From assembly GCA_964587755.1 (NCBI GenBank), contig CAZPMC010000034.1:1-26389 (forward strand): a stretch of 26,389 nt of DNA. Reading direction: 5' to 3'. How positions within the stretch are numbered: position 1 is the first letter of the stretch; each line of letters begins with the position of its first letter. A model generated the notes under the pieces. The model saw nothing but the letters and a program-made list of their open reading frames with translations, ran no database searches and was not told where the DNA came from. This stretch comes from CAZPMC01 sp964587755. Its GTDB lineage: Bacteria; Bacillota; Clostridia; Acetivibrionales; DTU013. Made by a program: the position numbers and the translations under genes. This document shows, piece after piece, positions 15,234-21,926 of this stretch.

Positions 15234-16765
15234 GAATCAAAAAAAGCAAGCTTATTGACATAACAAATGCCGAAATACCTAACCAAATGGACGCTACCGG
15301 AAATACTGACGAAAGGAACAGATATTTTTGGCTCATGCACCATATAAGTCCGATTATTATGATAATTGCCACGACTTTCTGCGCAATTGTAAGCAGTTTA
15401 GAACGCCTAGCTTTTTGTATATCTTTACACATAATACGTGTCGTCGTATTCATGACCTGAAGGATAACTGCTGACCAGATCAAGGCAATGACAGCCCACA
15501 ACCCATATTTAGCCCAAATGATCCGGCTCATTCCGATGGATTCAAACCCTCGCCACCGCGCCCAATCCCTTAGAAGATAGGATATAAAGGGCCAGCTTCT
15601 CTGGCTGTTGGTCAAAATCACTATGGCATCACCGGTTTCGGGAACGGCATGGAAATGCGTCATAATGCCTGTGCCCTGTCCGCCATGGGAAATTGCCCGT
15701 TCACCGTGCGGCAGTGTTTCAATGTAGTGACCTAAGCCATAGGCGTCAAACACTAGGCTATAAATGCCGATTTCTTTACATACCGGCGTATACAGAGCTT
15801 CTATGGTATTAGGGCTAAGTATCTGTTTGTCATGGGATACATCCTTCATCCCAGCGATGGTAAAAGTGGCGATATCCTCTGCTGTTGCAAAGAGGCCTCC
15901 CGATGCCTTCTCAGGATACACATAAACGGGAACAGGCTTTCCGCTCAAATCATATCCTACCGGAACTGCGGGATCAAACCCTTCATTGTAGACAAAGGTC
16001 GAACGATTCATTCCTAGAGGAATAAGAACCTCTCTCATCATATAGTCATTGAATGCTTGCCCTGTTACTTCTTCAATAAGCAGTTCCAACAGATTATAGC
16101 CAGTATTAGAATAGGAAAAGGCACTACCTGGTTCACTGACAAGCACGGCTTCCTTTGTGAGCTTCTCTCTGAGGGAGGGCATTTCTTCATGGGGAGAGTA
16201 AATGGTAAATACATCTCCCAAAGGGAGCCCCCCGGTGTGGCTTAACAGTTGCCTTACCGTTAGCCGTTTAGCCGAAAACTTAGATTCAGGAAAATGCCAG
16301 CTCTTAAAATATTGCAAAATAGGGGCATCCAGTTCAATTTTTCCTTGCTCCACCAGCCTCATTATACCCCAGGCGGTAATAGATTTTGAAATAGACTGCA
16401 CCCGCATGGGTGTATCCCTTGTCAGTTTTCTCTCGGTTTTTACATCGGCAATGCCATACGCTTTGGACCAGGCAAGCTTACCTTCTTTGACAAGGGCAAT
16501 GCTACTGCCTGGAATATCATAAAAGTCCATNNNNNNNNNNCTTGAGACATTGAAAACAAAACTCGAGGAGATACAAGAAGGAATCGATGGCAGGAATTTC
16601 CTTATCAAGATGCACGGTATATTCGTCAATCGGGACAAGGGGTTGCACTTTTTTCTTAATTGGGTTAAGCCCTGAAATGGCAAGCGCCATGAAAAAAGAA
16701 ATAATCAGTACAATGGGTACCCATATTCTCTTTTTAAAAGGTATTATGTAAGTTGTGTTTTTCAT
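15223..16765 (-). CDS. Membrane-anchored serine beta-lactamase-like hydrolase, interrupted by a 10-N gap
   Basis: The N-terminal piece (from ATG 16765) begins MKNTTYIIPFKKRIWVPIVL, an uncleaved-looking signal or membrane anchor, and runs to the N gap. The part after the gap is a complete COG1680-type beta-lactamase/penicillin-binding fold: DIPGSSIALVKEGKLAWSKAYG, the catalytic SISK (SxxK), YSN in FSYSNTGYNLLE (YxN), and HGG in AISHGGQGTG (third motif). Three hydrophobic C-terminal helices follow (KYGLWAVIALIW, VVAIIIIIGLIW, ASIWLGISAFVM). The two pieces are in different frames across the gap, and the residues just before it (FLYLLEFCFQCLK) do not look like the expected family sequence. This is either a sequencing or assembly fault or a real frameshift. 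The ATG overlaps the preceding gene's TGA by 4 bases. The substrate is unknown; peptidoglycan or peptide hydrolysis rather than antibiotic resistance is likely. Confidence 0.85.
16531..16540. other. Short N gap inside the serine hydrolase gene
   Basis: Ten undetermined bases. The reading frames on either side do not join across a 10-base interval, so either the true length differs or a nearby base is wrong. Confidence 0.97.
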
Positions 16766-17184
16766 CTTTTTCTAATATCTTCTATACTATCTACGATAAT
16801 CCAGTCATCCATATTCTTTTCCCGAACATAAGAGAAAGGCTCGATTTCATGTATGTCCTTGAGTCCAATCAGACATAGGTAGCGTTTACACATCCACCGC
16901 TTCTTCTGGGCTTCAGTCAGCTTCAGCTGGGGCATATTATCCTCGATGATTTTCTCAGATTCCTCCAAGGATAGCTTATCTGAGTGAAATACACTGGCTA
17001 CAATACCTTTTGCGCGTATAATCCCACTCCCATCGTTTTGGATAAGATATGCAGTGTCATCGATTGCTACCCTGCCATGGGGTAGCTTTCTACCAGCTGC
17101 TCCACGAATCACCATGCTTTTTTCGCCAGAGATCAGACGTGGGAGTTCCTTTGCTTTTTTGTCACAATATACGATGTGATCCAT
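16762..17184 (-). CDS. Uncharacterised protein, PUA/ASCH-like barrel suspected
   Basis: A 140-residue soluble protein without a signal peptide. I do not recognise it as a named family. The segment KSMVIRGAAGRKLPHGRVAIDDTAYLIQ (about 22-49), followed by GIIRAKGIVASVF (54-66) and later KRYLCLIGLKDIHEIEPF (100-117), has the alternating strand pattern and basic patch seen in PUA, ASCH and EVE-type nucleic-acid-binding barrels. A Trp-containing helix (EAQKKRWMCKR) and the end DDWIIVDSIEDIRKR complete it. It is the middle gene of three: GGAGG from the end of the upstream gene drives its ATG, 16 bases after that gene's stop, and its own TGA overlaps the start of the hydrolase gene. The fold call is by eye and needs profile comparison. 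Confidence 0.75.
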   Translation of the reverse strand: MDHIVYCDKKAKELPRLISGEKSMVIRGAAGRKLPHGRVAIDDTAYLIQNDGSGIIRAKGIVASVFHSDKLSLEESEKIIEDNMPQLKLTEAQKKRWMCKRYLCLIGLKDIHEIEPFSYVREKNMDDWIIVDSIEDIRKR

Positions 17185-17200
17185 CTTTGTTCCTCCTTAC

Positions 17201-17401
17201 TTAGACTCTGCCTTTTCCGTCTCTTCCTGTACCTGACAGCATTGACGCAAAAAGGCCGATCAACAAACCCAAAGCTGCGCCGCCGATCATACCGATGGCG
17301 AAATGGAGGCTGTACAACATCGAAGCTATCATCCCAACTCCTGCGCCGAATACAATACCTAGCCCGGGTAATAACATTTTTACGGACTTATTCTTAGACA
17401 T
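17201..17401 (-). CDS. Small glycine-zipper membrane protein
   Basis: A 66-residue protein with two hydrophobic helices (about 10-28 and 33-55). Both are rich in small-residue repeats: GLGIVFGAGVG in the first, GMIGGAALGLLIG in the second. The tail GTGRDGKGRV is basic. Such glycine-zipper hairpins pack tightly and often oligomerise in membranes. No named family is recognised. It is the first gene of a three-gene operon with the PUA-like protein and the serine hydrolase. TTGGAGG lies 7-8 bases before the ATG, and a strong promoter lies upstream at 17445-17473. Confidence 0.8.
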   Translation of the reverse strand: MSKNKSVKMLLPGLGIVFGAGVGMIASMLYSLHFAIGMIGGAALGLLIGLFASMLSGTGRDGKGRV

Positions 17402-17422
17402 ATTCTTACCTCCAACCTATTC

Positions 17423-17481
17423 AATGTAAAGCAAGCTTAACATTATTGTATATGAATTAAAATTAAATGTCAAGCAAACTT
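17423..17481 (-). promoter_or_regulatory. Promoter of the hydrolase operon with a paired 16-bp direct repeat
   Basis: On the minus strand a perfect TTGACA (17473-17468) and TACAAT (17450-17445) have a 17-base spacer. In plus-strand reading AATGTCAAGCAAACTT (17466-17481) and AATGTAAAGCAAGCTT (17423-17438) match at 14 of 16 bases. Their starts are 43 bases apart, about four helical turns. One copy covers the -35 box and the other covers about +1 to +16. The placement suggests a two-site operator; the regulator is unknown. Confidence 0.78.
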
Positions 17482-17515
17482 TCCATAAAATTATATTACA
17501 ATAAATTGAATGATA

Positions 17516-17567
17516 CAAAAAGAGATCACTCTGAAGTCCGGAATTTATGGACTGCAAAGTGACCTCT
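17516..17567 (-). terminator. Terminator after the SLH-domain gene
   Basis: On the minus strand an about 19-bp stem (17567-17549 with 17539-17521, two G-U pairs and one mismatch) closes a 9-base loop and is followed by TTTTTG. It begins about 30 bases after the stop codon of the SLH gene and separates it from the hydrolase operon promoter. Confidence 0.85.
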
Positions 17568-17596
17568 ACAATGACTTAAACTATGTGATGGGAGTT

Positions 17597-18736
17597 TTAC
17601 TCAGCTATAAATTTCTCATAAATCCTGACTGCCATCACGGTTGCCTGCTCGCAGGTTGTTGTTGCATAACCGCTTGCAACTTCCGCTGTAGTAACAGCCT
17701 TTGGCATGAATTTACCGCCTGAACCTTTGATAATGCCAATTTTGCTCATATATTTTACATGCTCAAGCGCCCAGCCAGATATATGCTTTTCATCTGAAAA
17801 TGACGGTGCCCCTTCAACAGAAAAATCAGCATCAGGAACCATGATCCGGATTGCCCTGCTGAGCATTGTGGCTACCTGTTCACGATTTGTTAAGGCCTTG
17901 GGATCAAATTTGTTATTCCCCACACCATTTACTATACCAAGCCTGTAGGCTTTTAACACTTCAGGATTGTTTACGTCTGTAAATGGATTTGGAGACTCAG
18001 GCAGTGCTTTTTCCCCGGTGGTCTTCTCATACAGGAGCACAGCAAGCTCGGCGAATTCTTCCCTTGTAATTGGCTCGCTCATTTTATCCATTATTGCAGG
18101 AGTAATCAGACCATATTCTGCGGCTTTATCAAGCTCTGGAGTCGCCCAGTCCGATGCGCCGCTGTAATATGCAGGGTTTCCTACAGTTGCAATATTTGAA
18201 TAATTTGAAACCACCTTATAGTTTACCCAGCCTCCTTCATATCCCCAATCTGAATAAAAGTATGCACGGAAGGAATATACCTCTTCCTCAATGTTAACCG
18301 CACCAGCCTTATCTTCTTCTTGATATGGATAGTACTCGTAAACTCCGCCACGAGACAGGAAGCTTTCAAGATATGTACTGTTGGACCAGTACCGGGAAGG
18401 TCCTTCGTTCCAGTCATAATCTCTATACTTGTAATCTATCTGGATTTCAATAGGATAGCAGCTCTTTCCCTTATAATACTCGCTATCTTCATTTAGTATT
18501 GCGTCTATGTCCCTTACACTTTGTGGTACATCACATTTTATTTCAAAGTACGGTACATTATCTTGATCATATTTCAGTTCTGCTGTCAGATTTTGTGGAG
18601 CTTCAAGTATAAACGGAACATCGTTATTATCCGGACCCTTTCCCTCTGGGTTATCGGTTGTCGCAGCCAGTACGTTCAAAGAGGAAAGAATAACAAAGCA
18701 CATTACAAGCATAATCGCAAGAATTCTTTTTTTCAT
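17597..18736 (-). CDS. Secreted S-layer-homology (SLH) domain protein
   Basis: A 379-residue exported protein. The first 24 residues are a clear signal peptide (MKKRILAIMLVMCFVILSS, then VLA before the likely cut). A novel N-terminal region (about 25-195) follows, rich in Tyr, Trp and Asp, with no recognised domain. Three SLH repeats occupy about 198-379: DWATPELDKAAEYGLI, then FTDVNNPEVLKAYRLGIVNGVG with FDPKALTNREQVATMLSRA, then FSDEKHISGWALEHVKYMSKIGIIKG. SLH domains bind secondary cell-wall polymers, so the protein is probably held at the cell surface. The third repeat has about a dozen extra residues (AEVASGYATTTC) inside the usual TTREQA helix. GGAGG lies 9 bases before the ATG. It lies 105 bases downstream of an AraC-type regulator on the same strand. 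The role of the N-terminal part is unknown. Confidence 0.9.
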   Translation of the reverse strand: MKKRILAIMLVMCFVILSSLNVLAATTDNPEGKGPDNNDVPFILEAPQNLTAELKYDQDNVPYFEIKCDVPQSVRDIDAILNEDSEYYKGKSCYPIEIQIDYKYRDYDWNEGPSRYWSNSTYLESFLSRGGVYEYYPYQEEDKAGAVNIEEEVYSFRAYFYSDWGYEGGWVNYKVVSNYSNIATVGNPAYYSGASDWATPELDKAAEYGLITPAIMDKMSEPITREEFAELAVLLYEKTTGEKALPESPNPFTDVNNPEVLKAYRLGIVNGVGNNKFDPKALTNREQVATMLSRAIRIMVPDADFSVEGAPSFSDEKHISGWALEHVKYMSKIGIIKGSGGKFMPKAVTTAEVASGYATTTCEQATVMAVRIYEKFIAE

Positions 18737-18841
18737 TGGATTTGCCTCCTTAAATTTAATTATTTATTTGTTCACGGAACGCAAATCAATTGTAACTTAT
18801 GGTAAATTGAATTACTTGCTGTATATTGCATAAATTTGCTA

Positions 18842-19711
18842 TTATTGCTCCAATTTAATGAATTTTTTATATAAGGAGGGTGTAGTGCCTATTTTCTTTT
18901 TAAACATTCGTATAAAATGGCTCATATTATTAAATCCACATTCGTGGCAAATTTCAGTTATTGATATATTAGCTTTAGTAAGAAGTCGTTTTGCATTCTC
19001 TATTCTGATATCCAGGAGATAATCATAAGGTGTTTTCCCTGTATAATCCTTGAAGATTCTGGTAAGGTAGAACCGGCTTATACCGGCGATTTTAGATAAT
19101 TCCTCCAGTGTACACTCCTTTTGATAATTTTCATTAATGTATTCAACCACTTTTTTAATTATAAGAGTTCCGGCATTAAATGGTTTACGCCACGCGAACA
19201 AATCGTGCTTCTTTCTAATATCCCTGAAAATAAGTATTGCAATCGTATTACTCAGGTTTTGAAGCATGATACGCCTTTCAGGAGAGTCCACTGTACTTTC
19301 CTTTATAAAAATATTTATCAAGGAATAAAGCTCCATACTTACCGGATAGTTTTCATTAGAGAACAGTAGATTGTTTTGCTTGAATGCATCACCTATTATG
19401 CTATTAAAAAAAGCTTCATCAAATAAGATACTTATAAACCTGACATTATCCATCCTGCCGCTGACACCGTGTTCCTGCATGGGATTGATGGGTACCACAT
19501 GGTATTTATGTGCATAAACATCTTTGCTGTCAATTTCCACCAAAGGCATATCAGTTATCGGCAGCATGAACTCATAACCCTGATGCTGGTGACTTCCGCG
19601 AGTGAAAAATGTAAAATCATATTTAGGAAGTGAAATATACATATCCACACTTTCACATATTAAAATATCAGATTGAAACTCTTTTACAGGTGCCGGTAAA
19701 CAACTCCCCAT
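18842..19711 (-). CDS. AraC-family transcriptional regulator with cupin-like sensor domain
   Basis: A 289-residue protein. The N-terminal part (about 20-115) has a beta-rich, cupin-like pattern with HQHQGYEFMLPI, probably binding a small ligand. The C-terminal 100 residues hold the two helix-turn-helix units of AraC/XylS proteins: CTLEELSKIAGISRFYLTRIFKDYTGKTPYDYLLDIRI, then ISITEICHECGFNNMSHFIRMFKKKIGTTPSLYKKF. The start at 19711 is supported by GGAGG 8 bases upstream. It is upstream of and co-directional with the SLH protein gene; no terminator is seen in the 105 bases between them. Regulation of the SLH gene is therefore plausible but not shown. Cupin-AraC proteins in clostridia often sense sugars, which cannot be decided here. 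Confidence 0.93.
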   Translation of the reverse strand: MGSCLPAPVKEFQSDILICESVDMYISLPKYDFTFFTRGSHQHQGYEFMLPITDMPLVEIDSKDVYAHKYHVVPINPMQEHGVSGRMDNVRFISILFDEAFFNSIIGDAFKQNNLLFSNENYPVSMELYSLINIFIKESTVDSPERRIMLQNLSNTIAILIFRDIRKKHDLFAWRKPFNAGTLIIKKVVEYINENYQKECTLEELSKIAGISRFYLTRIFKDYTGKTPYDYLLDIRIENAKRLLTKANISITEICHECGFNNMSHFIRMFKKKIGTTPSLYKKFIKLEQ

Positions 19712-20114
19712 TCAATCATCCTCCACCTAAGTTTTCTGATCTGATTGCTTTTTCCCTGCGGTGTCTTTTAAAAGTCTATGTACCTCATTCCTCTTTAATT
19801 TCGATTATATCATATACTTACTTTTTATGTATAAGTTTTATTAGTTATCTATCAAGTATTTTGGCAGGTTCTAAATAGTTTATATTTAGCAACTATAATC
19901 ACAAAATAGTAGGCCGGATGTGTCATAACACCATAAACAAAGTGTCTGTGCCTATTAATATACACCCTAAAAACATCATTCATTTGCTTTTATTGACTAC
20001 TGCCTTATGGTATATTAGATAGAAGAATTCAAATTATTAGTGCAGCTTAAACATCCAAATTGCCAAGAGGCATCATTGCCAATCTATATTCTGATACAAA
20101 AGGAAGTGTGTGAA
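19712..20114. other. 403-base intergenic region between divergent araC-type and VIT-type genes
   Basis: No coding potential is supported here. Towards the AraC gene, minus-strand TATACA (19833-19828) and TATAAT (19809-19804) with an 18-base spacer make a promoter candidate, lying within an imperfect palindrome (ATATAC...GTATAA). Towards the metal transporter, TTGACT (19993-19998) and TAGATA (20016-20021) with a 17-base spacer are a weaker candidate. In between lies about 150 bases in which I see no clear motif beyond the short inverted repeat GTGTCATAACAC (19930-19941). Confidence 0.5.
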
Positions 20115-20993
20115 TTGAGTTATAAAATTGACGCTGATACAATTAAGTCTTTGCATAAGGCTCAGAAAAATGAAATAACAGAATATCATATATACTTAAA
20201 ATTATCCTCACACATAAAGAATAATCATAACAGCAAGATTCTTCAGCAAATCGGCCGGGATGAACTACGTCACCATGACGAGCTGAAAAAGTTTACTGGA
20301 ACGGATAAGAAGCCAAATATCTTGAAGATATACTTTTATACCTTTATTTCAATTATATTCGGAATTACTTTTGGTATAAAGCTTATGGAGAAAGGGGAAG
20401 AAAGTGCAGAAAAACTATATAGAGAACTTGGGGATAATATTGAGGAATTTAAAAGAATAGCACAGGAAGAGGAGAGTCACGAAAAAGAACTGATTGAAAT
20501 AATTGAGGAGGAAAGGCTCAAATTTGTAGGTTCGATGGTTCTCGGACTGAATGATGCCCTGGTGGAGCTCACCGGCACCCTGGCAGGTCTTACTTTTGCA
20601 TTGAAGAATACACGCCTCATAGCACTTGCTGGCCTTATAACCGGAATAGCAGCTTCACTCTCAATGGCAGCATCGGAATACCTTTCTACCAAGACAGAGC
20701 AGGACAAAACCCACGCCCTGAAATCATCATTATATACCGGAGGGGCATATATTTTCACAGTAGCATGTTTGGTATTGCCCTATCTTGTATTTTCCAACTA
20801 TGTGGTAAGCCTTGTATTTACAATAATTGCGGCCATATTTATAATACTTGTTTTTAATTTTTATATATCGGTAGCAAAGGATCTTTCATTTAAAGAGAGG
20901 TTTTTCGAAATGGCCGGTATCAGTCTGGGTGTAGCCGCTATTTCCTTTGTAATAGGGCACTTCATCAGGCTCTTCCTCGGAGTTGATATTTAG
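20115..20993 (+). CDS. Ferritin-like/VIT1 (CCC1) fusion, probable iron or manganese membrane transporter
   Basis: Two fused parts in 292 residues. The first about 130 residues form a rubrerythrin-like helical bundle with metal-ligand candidates in NEITEYH (19-25), DELRHHDE (49-56) and EEESHEKE (118-125). A hydrophobic helix is set between the second and third of these (about 72-90). The second part, from about 135, is a VIT1/CCC1 transporter with the family phrase GLNDALVELTGTLAGL (144-159), the conserved SMAASEYLSTKTE (182-194) and five hydrophobic segments. VIT1 proteins move Fe2+ or Mn2+ out of the cytoplasm or into compartments; the ferritin-like part probably senses or delivers metal. 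I choose TTG at 20115 because AAAGGAAG lies 8 bases upstream. An in-frame GTG at 20040 would add 25 residues without a ribosome-binding site. Confidence 0.9.
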   Translation: MSYKIDADTIKSLHKAQKNEITEYHIYLKLSSHIKNNHNSKILQQIGRDELRHHDELKKFTGTDKKPNILKIYFYTFISIIFGITFGIKLMEKGEESAEKLYRELGDNIEEFKRIAQEEESHEKELIEIIEEERLKFVGSMVLGLNDALVELTGTLAGLTFALKNTRLIALAGLITGIAASLSMAASEYLSTKTEQDKTHALKSSLYTGGAYIFTVACLVLPYLVFSNYVVSLVFTIIAAIFIILVFNFYISVAKDLSFKERFFEMAGISLGVAAISFVIGHFIRLFLGVDI

Positions 20994-21052
20994 AGCCATC
21001 AAATTTGTTAAAGGTTGATTAATACTCATTGATTAAACCGTTTTCATTAAAC

Positions 21053-21292
21053 TCATTGGCTTTTCTCTATTCTTACAAATCTCTTTTTTCCTATTTTAAT
21101 GACATCTGAGGTTACCAGGGTCTGGTTCAAATCATCCTCAATATCCGGCGCAGACGGAACCAACCCCAGCTTGATGACAAGTGGCTTATTCTGCTTATAG
21201 GATATTTTAAGCTTCTCAAGCAATTCTTCCACATTCACACATTGGTGAACCCCTTTTAAAATGATTTTTAATTGTTCATTTGGCGCTAACAT
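21053..21292 (-). pseudogene. Tyrosyl-tRNA synthetase remnant: in-frame N-terminus/C-terminus fusion, catalytic core missing
   Basis: This 79-residue reading frame looks like both ends of a bacterial TyrRS joined directly. Residues 1-51 (MLAPNEQLKI..., VEELLEKLKISYKQNKPL, KLGLVPSAPDI) follow the N-terminus of the TyrS type that begins about MLSPEEQLKII and continues LGLDPTAPDIHLGHT. Residues 52-79 (EDDLNQTLVTSDVIKIGKKRFVRI) follow the extreme C-terminal end of the S4 tail domain, normally GDVIQVGKRKFARV. About 320 residues, including the HIGH and KMSKS motifs, are absent; the join falls exactly before HIGH. The Asp of LGLDPTAPD is Val here. Yet the gene keeps GGAGG 7 bases before its ATG and a near-consensus promoter, so it may still be expressed. 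It cannot be an active synthetase. The homology is from memory of the family. Confidence 0.75.
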
Positions 21293-21418
21293 TTAGAATC
21301 CTCCTCATATTTCATGTTAATAAAAAACTCACGCGACTCCAAGATGTATTCGCATTTTCTATTCATGAGCCTCTCATCAACCGGCGTCTTTAATTATTAT
21401 CCCCAGATTTTGTATGTT

Positions 21419-21447
21419 ATAATATCAATCTTATGAACCGGTGTCAA
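21419..21447 (-). promoter_or_regulatory. Strong promoter upstream of the TyrRS remnant
   Basis: On the minus strand a perfect TTGACA (21447-21442) and TATTAT (21424-21419) have exactly 17 bases between them. It points to the remnant gene at 21292, leaving a leader of about 120 bases. Confidence 0.78.
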
Positions 21448-21540
21448 CTTTTAATTTGCCAGATGACTTTACTGGTTGTCGATTTGTTAAACATATGGTA
21501 TACCTTACATAATGCACATTTATCAACCTCTTCAGCCTAA

Positions 21541-21556
21541 TGTTTCACGTGAAACA
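21541..21556. promoter_or_regulatory. parS: parS centromere site (perfect)
   Basis: TGTTTCACGTGAAACA is a perfect match to the bacterial parS consensus TGTTNCACGTGAAACA, with a CACGTG centre. It lies 386 bases upstream of parA, in the expected origin-proximal location. ParB loads here and spreads to organise and segregate the origin. Confidence 0.97.
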
Positions 21557-21607
21557 TTTTGTTGTGCTATACTAATACCAGTATGTGAACCGGAAGGAGT
21601 GGTAACT

Positions 21608-21820
21608 TTGAAAATCAATTTATCTGTTGCTGCGTATACTTTTGTTATAGGAATTGTTATATCACTTTTTGTTGCAATTATATTCAACGATGTTTCCATG
21701 TCAATTACCACATCAATTTGCTACTTAGCCGCTGTTCTCGCAGGCATAATTTTTGAAATGAAGAATTATGATAAAAAATATGATCCGCACAAAGGGCAGG
21801 GGAATGATACAACTAAATAG
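21608..21820 (+). CDS. Small two-helix membrane protein of unknown function
   Basis: A 70-residue protein starting with TTG at 21608, where AAGGAG lies 8 bases upstream; an upstream ATG at 21512 is in frame but would read through parS and has no ribosome-binding site. Two hydrophobic segments (about 6-24 and 29-48) are followed by a polar tail (EMKNYDKKYDPHKGQGNDTTK). I do not recognise a family. It precedes parA on the same strand by about 106 bases, with a promoter candidate in between, so it may be transcribed separately. Confidence 0.75.
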   Translation: MKINLSVAAYTFVIGIVISLFVAIIFNDVSMSITTSICYLAAVLAGIIFEMKNYDKKYDPHKGQGNDTTK

Positions 21821-21873
21821 AAATGGTTAATCAGCATCTAAATGAAAGGATGTTTATGTAAGCTTCTTTATGT

Positions 21874-21894
21874 TATAATTATTGAAGCTTCAAT
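21874..21894 (+). promoter_or_regulatory. parA promoter with palindromic operator candidate
   Basis: TGTTATAAT (21871-21879, with TG one base before TATAAT) is an extended -10 element; no good -35 is seen. It is directly followed by ATTGAAGCTTCAAT (21881-21894), a perfect 14-base palindrome that would cover the transcription start. A further half copy, AAGCTTC, lies at 21860-21866 on the other side of the -10. The arrangement suggests repressor control of parA-parB. Confidence 0.6.
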
Positions 21895-21926
21895 TATCGT
21901 TACAAAAAATGTGAGGAGTGAAGTAG

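Larger units (their letters stand above)
21293..21607. other. 315-base intergenic region with divergent signals and parS
   Basis: There is no gene in this stretch. It holds the minus-strand promoter of the synthetase remnant (21419-21447), its leader of about 120 bases (21293-21412), and the parS site at 21541-21556. The leader contains ATGAG-AGG-CTCAT (a small hairpin) and a GC-rich piece followed by TTTTTT, but no T-box GTGGNACCGCG motif. TATACT at 21570-21575 could serve as -10 for the small membrane protein gene, its -35 region falling within parS. Confidence 0.6.

Noticed and set aside
20994..21052. Terminator between the VIT-type gene and the TyrRS remnant
   Set aside because: Only short direct repeats (ATTAA-ACTCATTG) and a weak GGTT/AACC pairing are visible; no credible stem with a T run.
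21293..21412. T-box riboswitch upstream of the TyrRS remnant
   Set aside because: The leader is only about 120 bases and has neither the conserved GTGGNACCGCG element nor a specifier-loop arrangement.
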